Shown one piece after another: positions 43,208 to 52,416 of a DNA stretch of 64,000 nucleotides. This DNA is from CAWCAW01 sp963714125 (GTDB taxonomy: Bacteria > Actinomycetota > Acidimicrobiia > Acidimicrobiales > UBA8190): positions 1,116,001 through 1,180,000 of the forward strand of contig OY970234.1 in the NCBI GenBank assembly GCA_963714125.1. Reading direction: 5' to 3'. The translations under genes were made by a program, and so were the position numbers. The first letter of the stretch is position 1. Every line of letters begins with the position of its first letter. The notes under the pieces were generated by a model, which was not told where the DNA came from, made no database searches, and was given only the letters and a program-made list of their open reading frames with translations.

Positions 43208-46200
43208 CTGTGGCGAGTGCCCGGTGCCACCGGCGTCCCCGGTGTGTCCGGTGCTGATTCCGGCGGGGCAGGAGCGACGACTTCGCCGGCATCCGGACCT
43301 TCATCGCCGGCGGGCAGCAGCGATGCCCCGCTGTCGTCGAGCTCCACGGACAAACCGGCGGCCGCTGCAGCGCGCCGACGCTGACCGGTCAGCATCTTGC
43401 CGATCACCGGAGCTTCAGCCAACGATTCCGCCCGCATGATGGCCAGCACTACCGGCACGAGATGTTCGGCAGTATCGAACACGACGTAGCGCGGCAACCA
43501 GTCGGGGTAGTACTTGGCGTTGAAACGCCACAGGGTCTCGATCTGGAAGAAGCTCGACAACTTCTTGATGGCCCAGCGCTCGACGCGCTGGGTGACGCCG
43601 TCGCCGCGCTCGCCCTCGAGGATCTCGCGCATGGCCGCGAAGTTGAGGCTCAGCCCCTTGCACCCCATCTCCTTAAAATGCTCAATGGACGAGACCAGGG
43701 CGAAGTCGATGAGCCCGTTCGGGTGCTCGCCGCGATCTCGGCGCATGAGGTCGAGCGAGTAGCCGCCGATGCCGCGGGCCGGAACGAACTGGCACATGGC
43801 GGCCGGACGTCCGTCGGGGCCGGTGACGATACACAGCACCAGGTCCTCGTCGCGTGGGTCGAAGATGCGCCCGAGCATCATCGAGAATCCCCGTTCGAAA
43901 TCTCCCCGTCGGCTTTGGGACATGAGACCAGTGAGGCTCTCGGCACTGGCGCGATCGAGCCGGCTGGGGTCATGGAACGAAACCGTGTAGCCGTACTTGA
44001 TGACCCGGTTGTGGGCTTGACGCAGGCCTTTCATCTGCCCGCCCCCCAACGAAAAACGCCCGAGATCGATGACAGCCTCATCACCGATGTAGATGTCGTG
44101 CATGCCGCTGGCCCGATACAACGGCAGCCACTCTTCGCCGGCCCCCATCACCGACACCACCCAGCCACGGCTATCGGCGAAGCGTCGAAAGGCGCCCCAC
44201 ACCTGCTCGCGCTCGGCGCGCGGTCCGATGGGATCGGGGGAGACCAGACACACACCGCCGTAGATGGCGTAGGCGACGAGGCTGTCGCGGTGGAAGAACC
44301 ATTGTTTGTCGCTGCGCAGGGAGAAATAGTCGAGGGTGCCCTCGCCGTGCCGGCGCACCACGTCGCGAGCGCGAATCTCGGCCAACCAGCCGGCACCCAT
44401 GCGTCGGTCCACCACGGGACGAGTGGCGAGAACGAGGGCCACGATGGCCAACATCACCCCTAAAGCCAAAAGGCTCGGTGCCAGGAACTCGTTGAGTCGA
44501 TTGGGGAGAAGCACCGTTTGCACGCCGGCCAACCGTTCGACCACGGCTTCGCCCACCTTCCACACCGACAGGTGGAAGTGGGTCTTGTGGAAATGCATGG
44601 CCACTTCGGCGGCAGCGGTGGCAGCCACCGTGATCCCGACCACGCCGCCCGCTAACGCCCATACGGCTGAACGCAACGACGGCGGGTCTGACTTGGCCTT
44701 GAACTCCGACCGATTCACGAGCAGCAGGGCGATCACGGCCGCCGACAACACCGATTCCTCGACGTCCACGCCGCGCAAGATGTGCAGCACCGTGGTGGCC
44801 GCCAGAAGCGCGACAGAGATGGCCCAGGCGCGGTGTTGCCCGCGTCGCACTCCTCGGGCCAGGGCGAGCAGACCAAGTCCGGACAGCGCCACAAGGGCTC
44901 CCGCCGCCTGGCTGGCTCCGAGAGGCAGCACCTCCAGGATCAGGTGCAGCCGACCGCGCAGCGGCGGGGTGAGCGCGGAAACGAGGTCGATGAGCCCGGC
45001 CGCGGCGATGGCCGCCGCCGTCCAGCGTCGGACGCGTCGTGCTCGGTGGAGTAGCGCTCCGAGGTCGGGACCGGGGGGCCACGACGCGCCCTGGGGGTAG
45101 GCGGCCACCACCACCGGATGGTTGTCGTGCGACCGGCTGTGACGGGCCCCGATGCGTTCGAGAACGGTGGCCGGGGGCACGTCGACGCGCGCCAACAACA
45201 GCCGGGCGTGCAGCTCGGCCCCGGTCTCGAGCTCGACCCAGGCCAGCTGCCGGTGCTCGAGGAAGACCGGCAAGAGCCCGACGCGCCCGGGGTGCTCTTC
45301 GACCACCTCGCCAGTGGTGCCGGCGCAGGCGAAGAAGCCCTGCCCCAGGTTGGTCAGCTCGGCTTGCAGCGTGGCGCCGGTGACCATGCCGGCATAGCCA
45401 CCGGCGGTGAGGGCGCGAGCGGCGTCGCGCGCCGGGTCGTTGGCCGTAGAGCCAGCCGCCAGCGAGAGTTGGTTACCGAAGAACCTCTGCAGCTGGCCAC
45501 CGCCGAGCGTGCGCCATGCCTTGCGGCCCAGGAGCGCCAACACGGCGGCGAGCACGGCCAGCTCAACGGCAGAGGCGACGGCGGCCACCAGCAGGCGCGG
45601 CCCCCAACCGGCGGACCGGGCGGCGTTGATAGCGCGCTTGGGGCCGGCATGTCCGAAGAAGAGGTGGTCGAGTCCGGTGGCCACAAACGGCAGTCGCAGG
45701 ATGAGGGCGGCTGCCAACGGGAGCAGTAGCCACCAAGCCAAGCGGGCAAAGCGCCGGTAGAGCAGCCGCGACGTGAGGAACCGCTGCACGGTGGCGGGGT
45801 CGGCCAGCCGATCGAGGCCGGACTGCCACGGCGCGTCGCGATCGGGAGTGACCGACAAGACGCGTGCGACCCGGCCGCCACCGCCGCTGCTGCTGGCGCC
45901 GCCCCCGGCACCGCCGCTCCCAGCGCCAAGCCCGTCCGGAGCCCCCGGTGCGTCGCCCCCGACGTCGATATTCGGGACGCCGGCACAGACGCGCACCACT
46001 CGCGTGCCGGTTGCCTTGGCCAGATGGAGGTCCACCGAGGGGGCGACCTCGAGTCCGAGATTCTCGATGGTCCGGCGCCACGCAGCTGGAGGCTCTGCGC
46101 CGGCGACTGACTCAGACTTGCCAGGGAGGCAGATGACCTGGCGATCTTCTCCGGCGGCAAAGTCCCGCAGGGAATCTTGGAGGCGGGGGTGGGCCGACAG

Positions 46201-46485
46201 CGCCGCGCCGGGACCGCCATCGGCGCCATCGCCGGCGCTCTCTGCCTCGAGGTCGAAGAGATTGCCCGCCACGATGACAAGTCCGGGGCCCTCCCAGCCG
46301 TCGAGGGCACGGGCCAGCCCGTTCGATGCCCACGTGCTGGCGGGGGTGGCGGCCGGGCGGAGACCCAGGTTGGCAACGACCATGACCCGCCGGCCGACCT
46401 CCACGGGCAGCACCAGCGCGTTCATGTCGGTGCCAGGCGTGGCCTCCGGGGCGCCAGGTCGGGCCTCGGAAACGCCTTCTGACAT
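43204..46485 (-). CDS. MprF-like phosphatidylglycerol aminoacyltransferase with N-terminal metallophosphatase-like domain
   Basis: The protein has 1093 residues. Residues about 30-230 have the layout of a calcineurin-like phosphoesterase, but each metal-binding motif is changed: VVANLGL where DxH is expected, VAGNLFDL for GDxxD, LPGKSE for GNHD and GVPNID for the GHxxD-type end. About seven to nine membrane helices follow (residues about 245-705). Residues about 715-1020 are the DUF2156/LPG-synthase C-terminal domain (FSLRSDKQWFFHRDSLVAYA, MSQSRRGDFERGFSMMLGR, LNFAAMREILEG), which in MprF transfers an aminoacyl group to phosphatidylglycerol. The start ATG 46485 has GGAGG very close; ATG 46425 is an alternative. 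It heads the operon with GNAT and VOC. Confidence 0.85.
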   Translation of the reverse strand: MSEGVSEARPGAPEATPGTDMNALVLPVEVGRRVMVVANLGLRPAATPASTWASNGLARALDGWEGPGLVIVAGNLFDLEAESAGDGADGGPGAALSAHPRLQDSLRDFAAGEDRQVICLPGKSESVAGAEPPAAWRRTIENLGLEVAPSVDLHLAKATGTRVVRVCAGVPNIDVGGDAPGAPDGLGAGSGGAGGGASSSGGGGRVARVLSVTPDRDAPWQSGLDRLADPATVQRFLTSRLLYRRFARLAWWLLLPLAAALILRLPFVATGLDHLFFGHAGPKRAINAARSAGWGPRLLVAAVASAVELAVLAAVLALLGRKAWRTLGGGQLQRFFGNQLSLAAGSTANDPARDAARALTAGGYAGMVTGATLQAELTNLGQGFFACAGTTGEVVEEHPGRVGLLPVFLEHRQLAWVELETGAELHARLLLARVDVPPATVLERIGARHSRSHDNHPVVVAAYPQGASWPPGPDLGALLHRARRVRRWTAAAIAAAGLIDLVSALTPPLRGRLHLILEVLPLGASQAAGALVALSGLGLLALARGVRRGQHRAWAISVALLAATTVLHILRGVDVEESVLSAAVIALLLVNRSEFKAKSDPPSLRSAVWALAGGVVGITVAATAAAEVAMHFHKTHFHLSVWKVGEAVVERLAGVQTVLLPNRLNEFLAPSLLALGVMLAIVALVLATRPVVDRRMGAGWLAEIRARDVVRRHGEGTLDYFSLRSDKQWFFHRDSLVAYAIYGGVCLVSPDPIGPRAEREQVWGAFRRFADSRGWVVSVMGAGEEWLPLYRASGMHDIYIGDEAVIDLGRFSLGGGQMKGLRQAHNRVIKYGYTVSFHDPSRLDRASAESLTGLMSQSRRGDFERGFSMMLGRIFDPRDEDLVLCIVTGPDGRPAAMCQFVPARGIGGYSLDLMRRDRGEHPNGLIDFALVSSIEHFKEMGCKGLSLNFAAMREILEGERGDGVTQRVERWAIKKLSSFFQIETLWRFNAKYYPDWLPRYVVFDTAEHLVPVVLAIMRAESLAEAPVIGKMLTGQRRRAAAAAGLSVELDDSGASLLPAGDEGPDAGEVVAPAPPESAPDTPGTPVAPGTRHR

Positions 46486-46620
46486 GACCTCCCCATCATG
46501 CCAGCCCCACCTGTTCTCGGCCCTCGTTTGGACCCTCGGGTACGCTCAGCCCACCGAGGCACCCGATACCGGGTGGCCTCGATGGAAGCGTCCACAAGCG
46601 TGCGGAGGGGGACATCACCG

Positions 46621-48648
46621 ATGTCGGATACGGCCGGCGCGGCCCCGTCGGGCCCCGAAAAGTCCCCGGCCCGGGCCGCCATTGATGACCTCTACCTGGA
46701 GGAACGTCGGTTTCCTCCCCCCCAGGGCTTTGTCTCCGGGGCCGTGGTGGCCGACGAACACCTCTACGCGTCAGGCGCCGCCGACCTGGAGGCGTTTTGG
46801 GCCGGTCAGGCCGAGTCTCTCGACTGGTTCGACAAGTGGACGACCGTGCTCGAGTGGGACCTCCCCTTTGCCAAGTGGTTTGTGGGCGGCACCCTCAACG
46901 TTTCCTACAACTGCCTAGATCGCCACGTGGCCGCCGGCCTCGGAGATCGGGTCGCCTACTACTGGGAGGGTGAACCCGGCGACCGCCGGACCATCACCTA
47001 CGCCGAGCTGCTGGCCGATGTCGAGCGCTTCGCCAACGTGCTCAAGGGGCTCGGGGTGGCGCGCGGCGACGTGGTGGCCATCTACATGCCGATGATCCCC
47101 GAGCTTCCCGCCGCCATGCTGGCCTGCACACGGGTGGGCGCGGCGCACTCCGTCGTCTTCGGTGGTTTCTCCCCCGACGCGTTGGGCGACCGCATCAACG
47201 ACGCCCGGGCCAAGGTCCTCGTGACCGCCGACGGCGGCTGGCGTCGCGGTGCAGTGGTGCCGCTGAAGGCCAGCGCCGATGTCGCGCTAGAGGAGACGCC
47301 GTCCATTGAGCACGTGGTGGTGGTGCGGCGCACGAGTGGCGGCGCAGGCGACGCCACAGCCGGAACCGAAGCCTGTCCCATGGTCGATGGCCGCGACGTG
47401 TGGTGGCACGACGTCATGGCGAGCGCCGATCCTCACTGCCCTCCCGAACACATGGACGCCGAGGATCTGCTGTACCTGCTCTACACGTCGGGGACGACGG
47501 CCAAGCCCAAAGGCATCATGCACACCACGGGCGGCTACCTGACCCAAGTCGCCTTCACCCACAAGGCTGTGTTTGATGTCCACGCCGGCACCGACGTCTA
47601 TTGGTGTGCGGCGGACATCGGATGGGTGACGGGCCACAGCTACATCGTCTACGGGCCCCTCGCCAACGCCACCACCAGCGTCATGTACGAGGGCACCCCG
47701 GACTTTCCCGACAAGGACCGGTGGTGGGACATCATCGAGCGCTACGGCGTGTCGATCCTGTACTGCGCGCCCACCGCCATCCGCACGTTCATGAAGTGGG
47801 GAACGCAGTACCCCGCCGGCCACGACATGAGCACGCTGCGCGTACTGGGGTCGGTGGGTGAGCCCATCAATCCCGAGGCCTGGGTCTGGTACTGGACTCA
47901 CATCGGTGGCGAACGGTGTCCTGTGGTCGACACGTGGTGGCAGACGGAGACGGGCGCCATCATGATTTCACCGCTCCCGGGCGTGACCACGTGCAAACCG
48001 GGGTCGGCCACCTTCCCGCTGCCGGGCATCAACGCCGAAATCGTCGACGATGCCGGTAAGCCGGTAGCCAAGGGCGGCGGCTATCTCACCTTGACGCGAC
48101 CGTGGCCTTCCATGCTGCGCGGCATCTACGGCGATCCTGAGCGCTACCGGGACACGTACTGGAGCCGCTTCGAGGGCCGCTACTTCGCCGGTGATGGCGC
48201 CAAGATCGACGACGACGGGTATCTGTGGTTGCTGGGCCGCGTCGACGACGTCATGAACGTGTCGGGGCATCGGGTGTCGACCACCGAGGTCGAGTCGGCG
48301 TTGGTGGATCACCCGTCAGTGGCCGAGGCGGCCGTGGTGGGGGCCAAGGACGAAACCACGGGCCAGGCCATCATCGCCTTTGTGACGGTGAAAGCCGGGC
48401 AGCCCCAAGACGCCAAGACGGGCGAAGAGTTGCGTCAGCACGTGGCCAAAAAGATCGGCGCCATCGCCCGACCCAAGACGGTGGTGTTCACCGACGAGCT
48501 GCCCAAAACCCGTTCCGGCAAGATCATGCGCCGGTTGCTGCGCGACGTGGCCGAAGGTCGCGCCCTGGGGGACACGACGACGTTGGCTGACCCTCGCGTC
48601 GTCGACGAGATCCGGCGCCTGGCCGACGCATCGCCGGCTGAAGACTGA
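46621..48648 (+). CDS. acs: Acetyl-CoA synthetase
   Basis: This is an AMP-forming acetate:CoA ligase of 675 residues from ATG 46621, chosen because GGAGGGGG stands nine to ten bases before it; in-frame ATGs at 46498 and 46582 lie upstream. Adenylation motifs are YLLYTSGTTAKPKGIMHTTG, DVYWCAADIGWVTGHSYIVY, VDTWWQTETGAIMISP and LLGRVDDVMNVSGHRVSTTE. The C-terminal catalytic lysine is in LPKTRSGKIMRRLLRDV, the residue acetylated by Pat-type enzymes in other bacteria. Its stop overlaps the start of the HAD phosphatase gene. Confidence 0.95.
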   Translation: MSDTAGAAPSGPEKSPARAAIDDLYLEERRFPPPQGFVSGAVVADEHLYASGAADLEAFWAGQAESLDWFDKWTTVLEWDLPFAKWFVGGTLNVSYNCLDRHVAAGLGDRVAYYWEGEPGDRRTITYAELLADVERFANVLKGLGVARGDVVAIYMPMIPELPAAMLACTRVGAAHSVVFGGFSPDALGDRINDARAKVLVTADGGWRRGAVVPLKASADVALEETPSIEHVVVVRRTSGGAGDATAGTEACPMVDGRDVWWHDVMASADPHCPPEHMDAEDLLYLLYTSGTTAKPKGIMHTTGGYLTQVAFTHKAVFDVHAGTDVYWCAADIGWVTGHSYIVYGPLANATTSVMYEGTPDFPDKDRWWDIIERYGVSILYCAPTAIRTFMKWGTQYPAGHDMSTLRVLGSVGEPINPEAWVWYWTHIGGERCPVVDTWWQTETGAIMISPLPGVTTCKPGSATFPLPGINAEIVDDAGKPVAKGGGYLTLTRPWPSMLRGIYGDPERYRDTYWSRFEGRYFAGDGAKIDDDGYLWLLGRVDDVMNVSGHRVSTTEVESALVDHPSVAEAAVVGAKDETTGQAIIAFVTVKAGQPQDAKTGEELRQHVAKKIGAIARPKTVVFTDELPKTRSGKIMRRLLRDVAEGRALGDTTTLADPRVVDEIRRLADASPAED

Positions 48649-49151
48649 TGAGCCCCGGTGGAGAACCAGCCAGCCCGCCCAACTGGACGTGGCGTGACGG
48701 CCAATTCGCCGGCGTCCCTACCGTCATCTTTGATATCGATGGCGTGTTGTCGGACGCGGCAGGACGCCAGCACTTTCTTGAGTACGGGCGGCGCGATTGG
48801 CACGCCTTCTTCGATGCGTGCGCCGATGACCCGCTGGTGGGCGAGGTGGCCCGCCTCTTAGGGCTGCTCGACCCGAGCCTGCACATCGTGCTGCTCACGG
48901 GCCGACCGGTGCGAGTGCGTCCGCAGACGTTGCAGTGGCTCGAGCGTTACGGGTTGCGCTGGGACCTGCTCGTCATGCGCGACCGGGGCGACGGCAGCCA
49001 GGTGTCATCCTTCAAGCGATCAGTGGTGGGGGCGCTGCGGGCCCGGGACCTCGACCTGCGGTTGGCCTTCGAGGACGACCCCCGCAACCGTGACATGTTC
49101 CACGACGAGGGGATTCCCTGCATCTACATCCACTCGGGGTATTACGAATAG
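48648..49151 (+). CDS. HAD-superfamily phosphatase
   Basis: The 167-residue protein carries motif I, TVIFDIDGVLSDAAGRQHF, with the nucleophile Asp and the Asp two residues later. Motif II is IVLLTGRPVRVRPQTLQWLE, motif III the lysine in SSFKRSVVGAL, and motif IV LAFEDDPRNRDMF. The small size and motif spacing resemble polynucleotide-kinase 3'-phosphatase or nucleotidase-like members rather than large cap-bearing HADs; the substrate is unknown. ATG 48648 shares a base with the acs stop. Confidence 0.88.
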   Translation: MSPGGEPASPPNWTWRDGQFAGVPTVIFDIDGVLSDAAGRQHFLEYGRRDWHAFFDACADDPLVGEVARLLGLLDPSLHIVLLTGRPVRVRPQTLQWLERYGLRWDLLVMRDRGDGSQVSSFKRSVVGALRARDLDLRLAFEDDPRNRDMFHDEGIPCIYIHSGYYE

Positions 49152-49336
49152 TGCCTCGGTCGCTCCGCGGGATCGGTCGTTTCCTCCGGTTGCGGCCCGT
49201 CTGTGCGCTGCGGCGCCATCCGACGACGATCAAGCTGACTCGTCACGTCGCCTTCCTCAAGTCCGACCGTCCGCGTCCGGACCCGGAAGTGCTCCTGAGT
49301 TGCCCGTGCGGCAAGCGCACCGCGGCCCTGACGTAA
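49151..49336 (+). CDS. Possible 61-residue basic protein ending in CPCG motif
   Basis: GTG 49151 shares a base with the TAG of the HAD gene. The product is strongly basic (PRSLRGIGRFLRLRPVCALR) and ends PEVLLSCPCGKRTAALT, whose CxCGK could be half of a zinc-binding knuckle. Coupling to the upstream gene and the conserved-looking end favour a real gene, but there is no homologue known to me. It could also be fortuitous read-on of high-GC sequence. Confidence 0.4.
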   Translation: MPRSLRGIGRFLRLRPVCALRRHPTTIKLTRHVAFLKSDRPRPDPEVLLSCPCGKRTAALT

Positions 49337-49339
49337 GGC

Positions 49340-50719
49340 TCAGGGTTCGGCGTAGGCGTAGATGGGCATGCCGTTATACGCCTCTGAATCGGAGGGCAGG
49401 AACGGCCCGTTGAACACCACGGCCAGCTGACCGGTGGGCTCAGGCCCGGCGTCACCGTCGATGGTGACGATGGCACCGTCGGGCCACGCTTCAGCCACCA
49501 AGGCTATGTGCGGCGACGCGGCGACACTGCCCGGGCCGGTGCCGTAGAGCACGGCATCACCGACGCGCGGTATGGCGTTGGCCGACAGCACGGTGGCGTG
49601 GGCGGCCGACCAGTCGTAGACGCTGCCCACGAAGGGGAAGTCAGGTATGGACACACCGGCTTGGTTCCACACCCAGGTGGCGAACAATGAGCACCACTGT
49701 TCGCACGGTCCGTAGGGGTTGCAGAACGCACCTTGGGCGTTATCGGGGTCTTGGCCGATCTGGCTGGTGGCAATGGCGATGGCGTCCTGCCCCCACGACG
49801 GGCTTCCCACCGCATCGGGCACGCCGAAGCTGGTGGCGATGCTGTCGGGTTGCAACAACCAGTATCCGTGGCCGTCAGGAGTGGCCGCGATGGCCGCCGC
49901 TGGAGTGAACGGTGGAGTGTTCGGTGTCGGTCCGTACGACACGGCATCTCCGAAGGGGAGCACGGCTGAGGTGGCCGCCACCAGCCAGTACCCCTCGCCG
50001 TCATGGGTGGCGGCGATGCCCGTGACCCAGGTGCCCAAGTTCTCGTTGGCGGCCGAACCGGCATAGGCGGCGTCGCCGAAGGCGAACACGCCGCCGTCGG
50101 ATCCCACCATCCAGTAGCCCTTGCCGCTCGGGGTGGCGGCCATGGCGGTGATGGGGTTGTTGAGCGTCGTACCGCCCATCGAGTTGTAGAAACCGGCGTC
50201 GCCGAAGGCGAAGATGCCGCCGTCGGCGGCGACGAGCCAGTAGCCCTTGCCGTTGGGCGTAGTGGCCATGCCGACCACGGGCTGGTTGATCGGCGATCCC
50301 CCCATCGATCCGTAGAACTGCGCGTCACCAAAGGCGAACACACCGCCATCGGCGGCCACCAGCCAGTAGCCCTTGCCGCTCGGCGTGGCGGCCATGCCGA
50401 CGATCGGCGCGTACAACGGCTGATTTCCCATGGAGCTGTCGTAGCCGGCATCACCGAAGGCGAACACGCCCCCGTCGGCGGCGGCCACCCAGTAGCCCTT
50501 GCCGCTCGGGGTGGCAGCCATGGCCACCGCCGGAGCCGTCAACGTGATGTCGTTGAAGCCCCCTTCGTTTGCCGCGCTGCCGAAGTTGGCGATGCCGGTG
50601 CCGGCAAAGTGCGTAGGCGGGGCGGCAGCGGCGGCAGGAAGAACGTGCACCGTCGCCGTGGTAACGCCAATAGCGGCGAAGATGAGGAGCGCGATGGTGA
50701 CCCGAGCGACGCGCCTCAC
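49340..50719 (-). CDS. Secreted repeat protein with C-terminal CHAP amidase domain
   Basis: The product has 459 residues from GTG 50719, which overlaps the lnt stop (GTGA). A signal peptide (RRVARVTIALLIFAAIGVTT to about LPAAAA) is followed by about six 42-residue repeats of the form GYWLVAADGGVFAFGDA with AxxGSMGG (residues about 70-310); the last two are degenerate. Residues about 335-459 are a CHAP-like peptidoglycan amidase/peptidase: QWCSLFATWVWNQAG with the catalytic Cys, and ASPHIALVAEAW with the His. It probably binds and cuts cell wall outside the cell. It is the last gene of the heme/lnt operon. The frame stays open upstream, but that part overlaps lnt. Confidence 0.88.
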   Translation of the reverse strand: MRRVARVTIALLIFAAIGVTTATVHVLPAAAAAPPTHFAGTGIANFGSAANEGGFNDITLTAPAVAMAATPSGKGYWVAAADGGVFAFGDAGYDSSMGNQPLYAPIVGMAATPSGKGYWLVAADGGVFAFGDAQFYGSMGGSPINQPVVGMATTPNGKGYWLVAADGGIFAFGDAGFYNSMGGTTLNNPITAMAATPSGKGYWMVGSDGGVFAFGDAAYAGSAANENLGTWVTGIAATHDGEGYWLVAATSAVLPFGDAVSYGPTPNTPPFTPAAAIAATPDGHGYWLLQPDSIATSFGVPDAVGSPSWGQDAIAIATSQIGQDPDNAQGAFCNPYGPCEQWCSLFATWVWNQAGVSIPDFPFVGSVYDWSAAHATVLSANAIPRVGDAVLYGTGPGSVAASPHIALVAEAWPDGAIVTIDGDAGPEPTGQLAVVFNGPFLPSDSEAYNGMPIYAYAEP

Positions 50720-52416
50720 GTAGGGGAGGTTACGCGCGGTAGTGCTCTGGCGGCGCGCGCCCGGCGTTCTTCTTGCGCCGCCTCGTTGACCTCCACTTTC
50801 GTGAACTGCGCCATCCATCCGCCCAATACAGCTACGCCAGCAAGCACCAACGCGGCGAGATCGCCGACGCGTTCGTAGATGGTGCGTCCCGATCGCAGCG
50901 AAGCGTCGACAACAAGCACCTGACGTTGTCCAAGTGTTGTGTGCTCGAGCACATCGCCACGGTTGTTGACCAAGTCGGAGTATCCCGTGGTGGCCGCCTG
51001 CACCAGATCGCGTCCTTCGTCGATGGCTTGGAGCCGGTCGGCCGCTTGCTCTTGCGAGGGCACTTGGCTGGTCGAGTACGACGCCGTGTTGGTGGGCACG
51101 ATCAACAAGCGCGCCCCGGCGCGTGTCGCCACCCAGCCGCGGCCGGCGTAGAAGACCTCGTACGAGATCATGGTGCCGAGTGGTCCGATCGGCGTGTGCA
51201 ACACCCCGTCACCATGACCGGGAATGGCGTCTTGCGGTACTGCCGACAGATTGGCGATACGCGAGAACAAACCGCGGTACGGAACGTATTCGCCGAAGGG
51301 GACGCGGTGAACCTTTTCGAAACGAGCCACGAGCCGTCCCGAGGGGGAGTAGGCGACGGCTTCGTTGCGAAAGGTCGTCGCCGACATAGTCTCGGTGACA
51401 CCCACCACCAGCGTGGCGCGCAGCGTTGACGCCAGCGCACCGAGCTGTGCATTCACAGGCGACAACGTCAGCTGCTCATCGAGCGACACCACGTCTTCGG
51501 GCCACAGGACCAAGGTGGGGGGTCGGCCCCCGTCATGGGTGGGGATCTCGGCGGTGGCGGCGAGCTGAGCGTTGAAGACGGTGGTGGTGTTGACCTGCGC
51601 CTTGCGCAGGCCCCGGACCCCGCCTCCCTGCACGGCGGCGACCCGGATGGTCGAGGTGGCCGGCCCGCCGTCGGGGGCCGCCGCCGCCCAACCGGCCACG
51701 GCCACCACCACGGCCACACACAGGATCCCCGACACCGCCGGGCCCCGCACGGGCCAAGGCCGGGTGGTCACGACCCCGCCGGGCGCCATCGTCTCCCGGC
51801 CCGACAGGGCGGCGGCGTGCTCGGCCAAAGCGCGCCATCCCGCCGGCTCGCGCCCCTCGGCGTTGCGGTTGATCACGGCGCCGCCTACGGCGGTGATGAG
51901 CAGTCCCAGGCCCGCCCCCCCGAGCCACACCAGCCCCACCACCAACAGAGGACCGCCCAGGCGCGCCGCACCGCCGATGGGCCCGGCCGCCTGGCCCAAG
52001 GCCACGCCCCCGATGGGGAGCCCGCCGAAGGGCCATGTGTTGCGCACCGCCTCGAACAGGACCATGGCGCCGGCCAGGCCCACCGCCCGCCCTCGCCGGG
52101 AAGGCGTGATGGCGCAGGCCACGGCCGGGGCCAGGGCCTCGACCAGGATCAGGACGATCGCCCCCAGGCCCGTGAACGAGAAGGTCCACCACAACCCCAC
52201 CAAAAAGAGCCCCAGGCCCGCCATGAATCCGGCCAGGAATCGGGTGCGCATGCGCAGGCCCCCAAGGCGCCACCACAACAGGGCGGCCGCCAAAAACGCG
52301 GCAGGCCACAGCCCGATGGGCGGCAGCGACAAGGCCAGTCCAGCGCCGGCCACCAGCGACGGAACGACGACGGCGCCACGCCGCCGGATCCGGCTCAAGG
52401 CGCCTTTTGGAGTCAC
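50716..52416 (-). CDS. lnt: Apolipoprotein N-acyltransferase, catalytic Cys replaced by Ser
   Basis: Lnt adds the third acyl chain to lipoproteins. The product has 566 residues: about seven N-terminal membrane helices, a nitrilase-like domain from residue 256, and a last helix near 540. Of the Glu-Lys-Cys triad, Glu307 (LWPEDV) and Lys368 (FEKVHRVPFGEYVPYR) are present, but the expected Cys is Ser418 in MISYEVFYAGRG. Spacing between the three matches E. coli Lnt. The protein may therefore be inactive, use serine or have another role. ATG 52416 overlaps the preceding oxidase stop (ATGA), and the end overlaps the CHAP gene. Confidence 0.88.
   Translation of the reverse strand: MTPKGALSRIRRRGAVVVPSLVAGAGLALSLPPIGLWPAAFLAAALLWWRLGGLRMRTRFLAGFMAGLGLFLVGLWWTFSFTGLGAIVLILVEALAPAVACAITPSRRGRAVGLAGAMVLFEAVRNTWPFGGLPIGGVALGQAAGPIGGAARLGGPLLVVGLVWLGGAGLGLLITAVGGAVINRNAEGREPAGWRALAEHAAALSGRETMAPGGVVTTRPWPVRGPAVSGILCVAVVVAVAGWAAAAPDGGPATSTIRVAAVQGGGVRGLRKAQVNTTTVFNAQLAATAEIPTHDGGRPPTLVLWPEDVVSLDEQLTLSPVNAQLGALASTLRATLVVGVTETMSATTFRNEAVAYSPSGRLVARFEKVHRVPFGEYVPYRGLFSRIANLSAVPQDAIPGHGDGVLHTPIGPLGTMISYEVFYAGRGWVATRAGARLLIVPTNTASYSTSQVPSQEQAADRLQAIDEGRDLVQAATTGYSDLVNNRGDVLEHTTLGQRQVLVVDASLRSGRTIYERVGDLAALVLAGVAVLGGWMAQFTKVEVNEAAQEERRARAARALPRVTSPT

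Noticed and set aside
49780..50560. Regularly spaced 126-bp DNA repeats
   Set aside because: They are in frame and encode the 42-residue GYWLVAADGG-type protein repeats, not a CRISPR or satellite.
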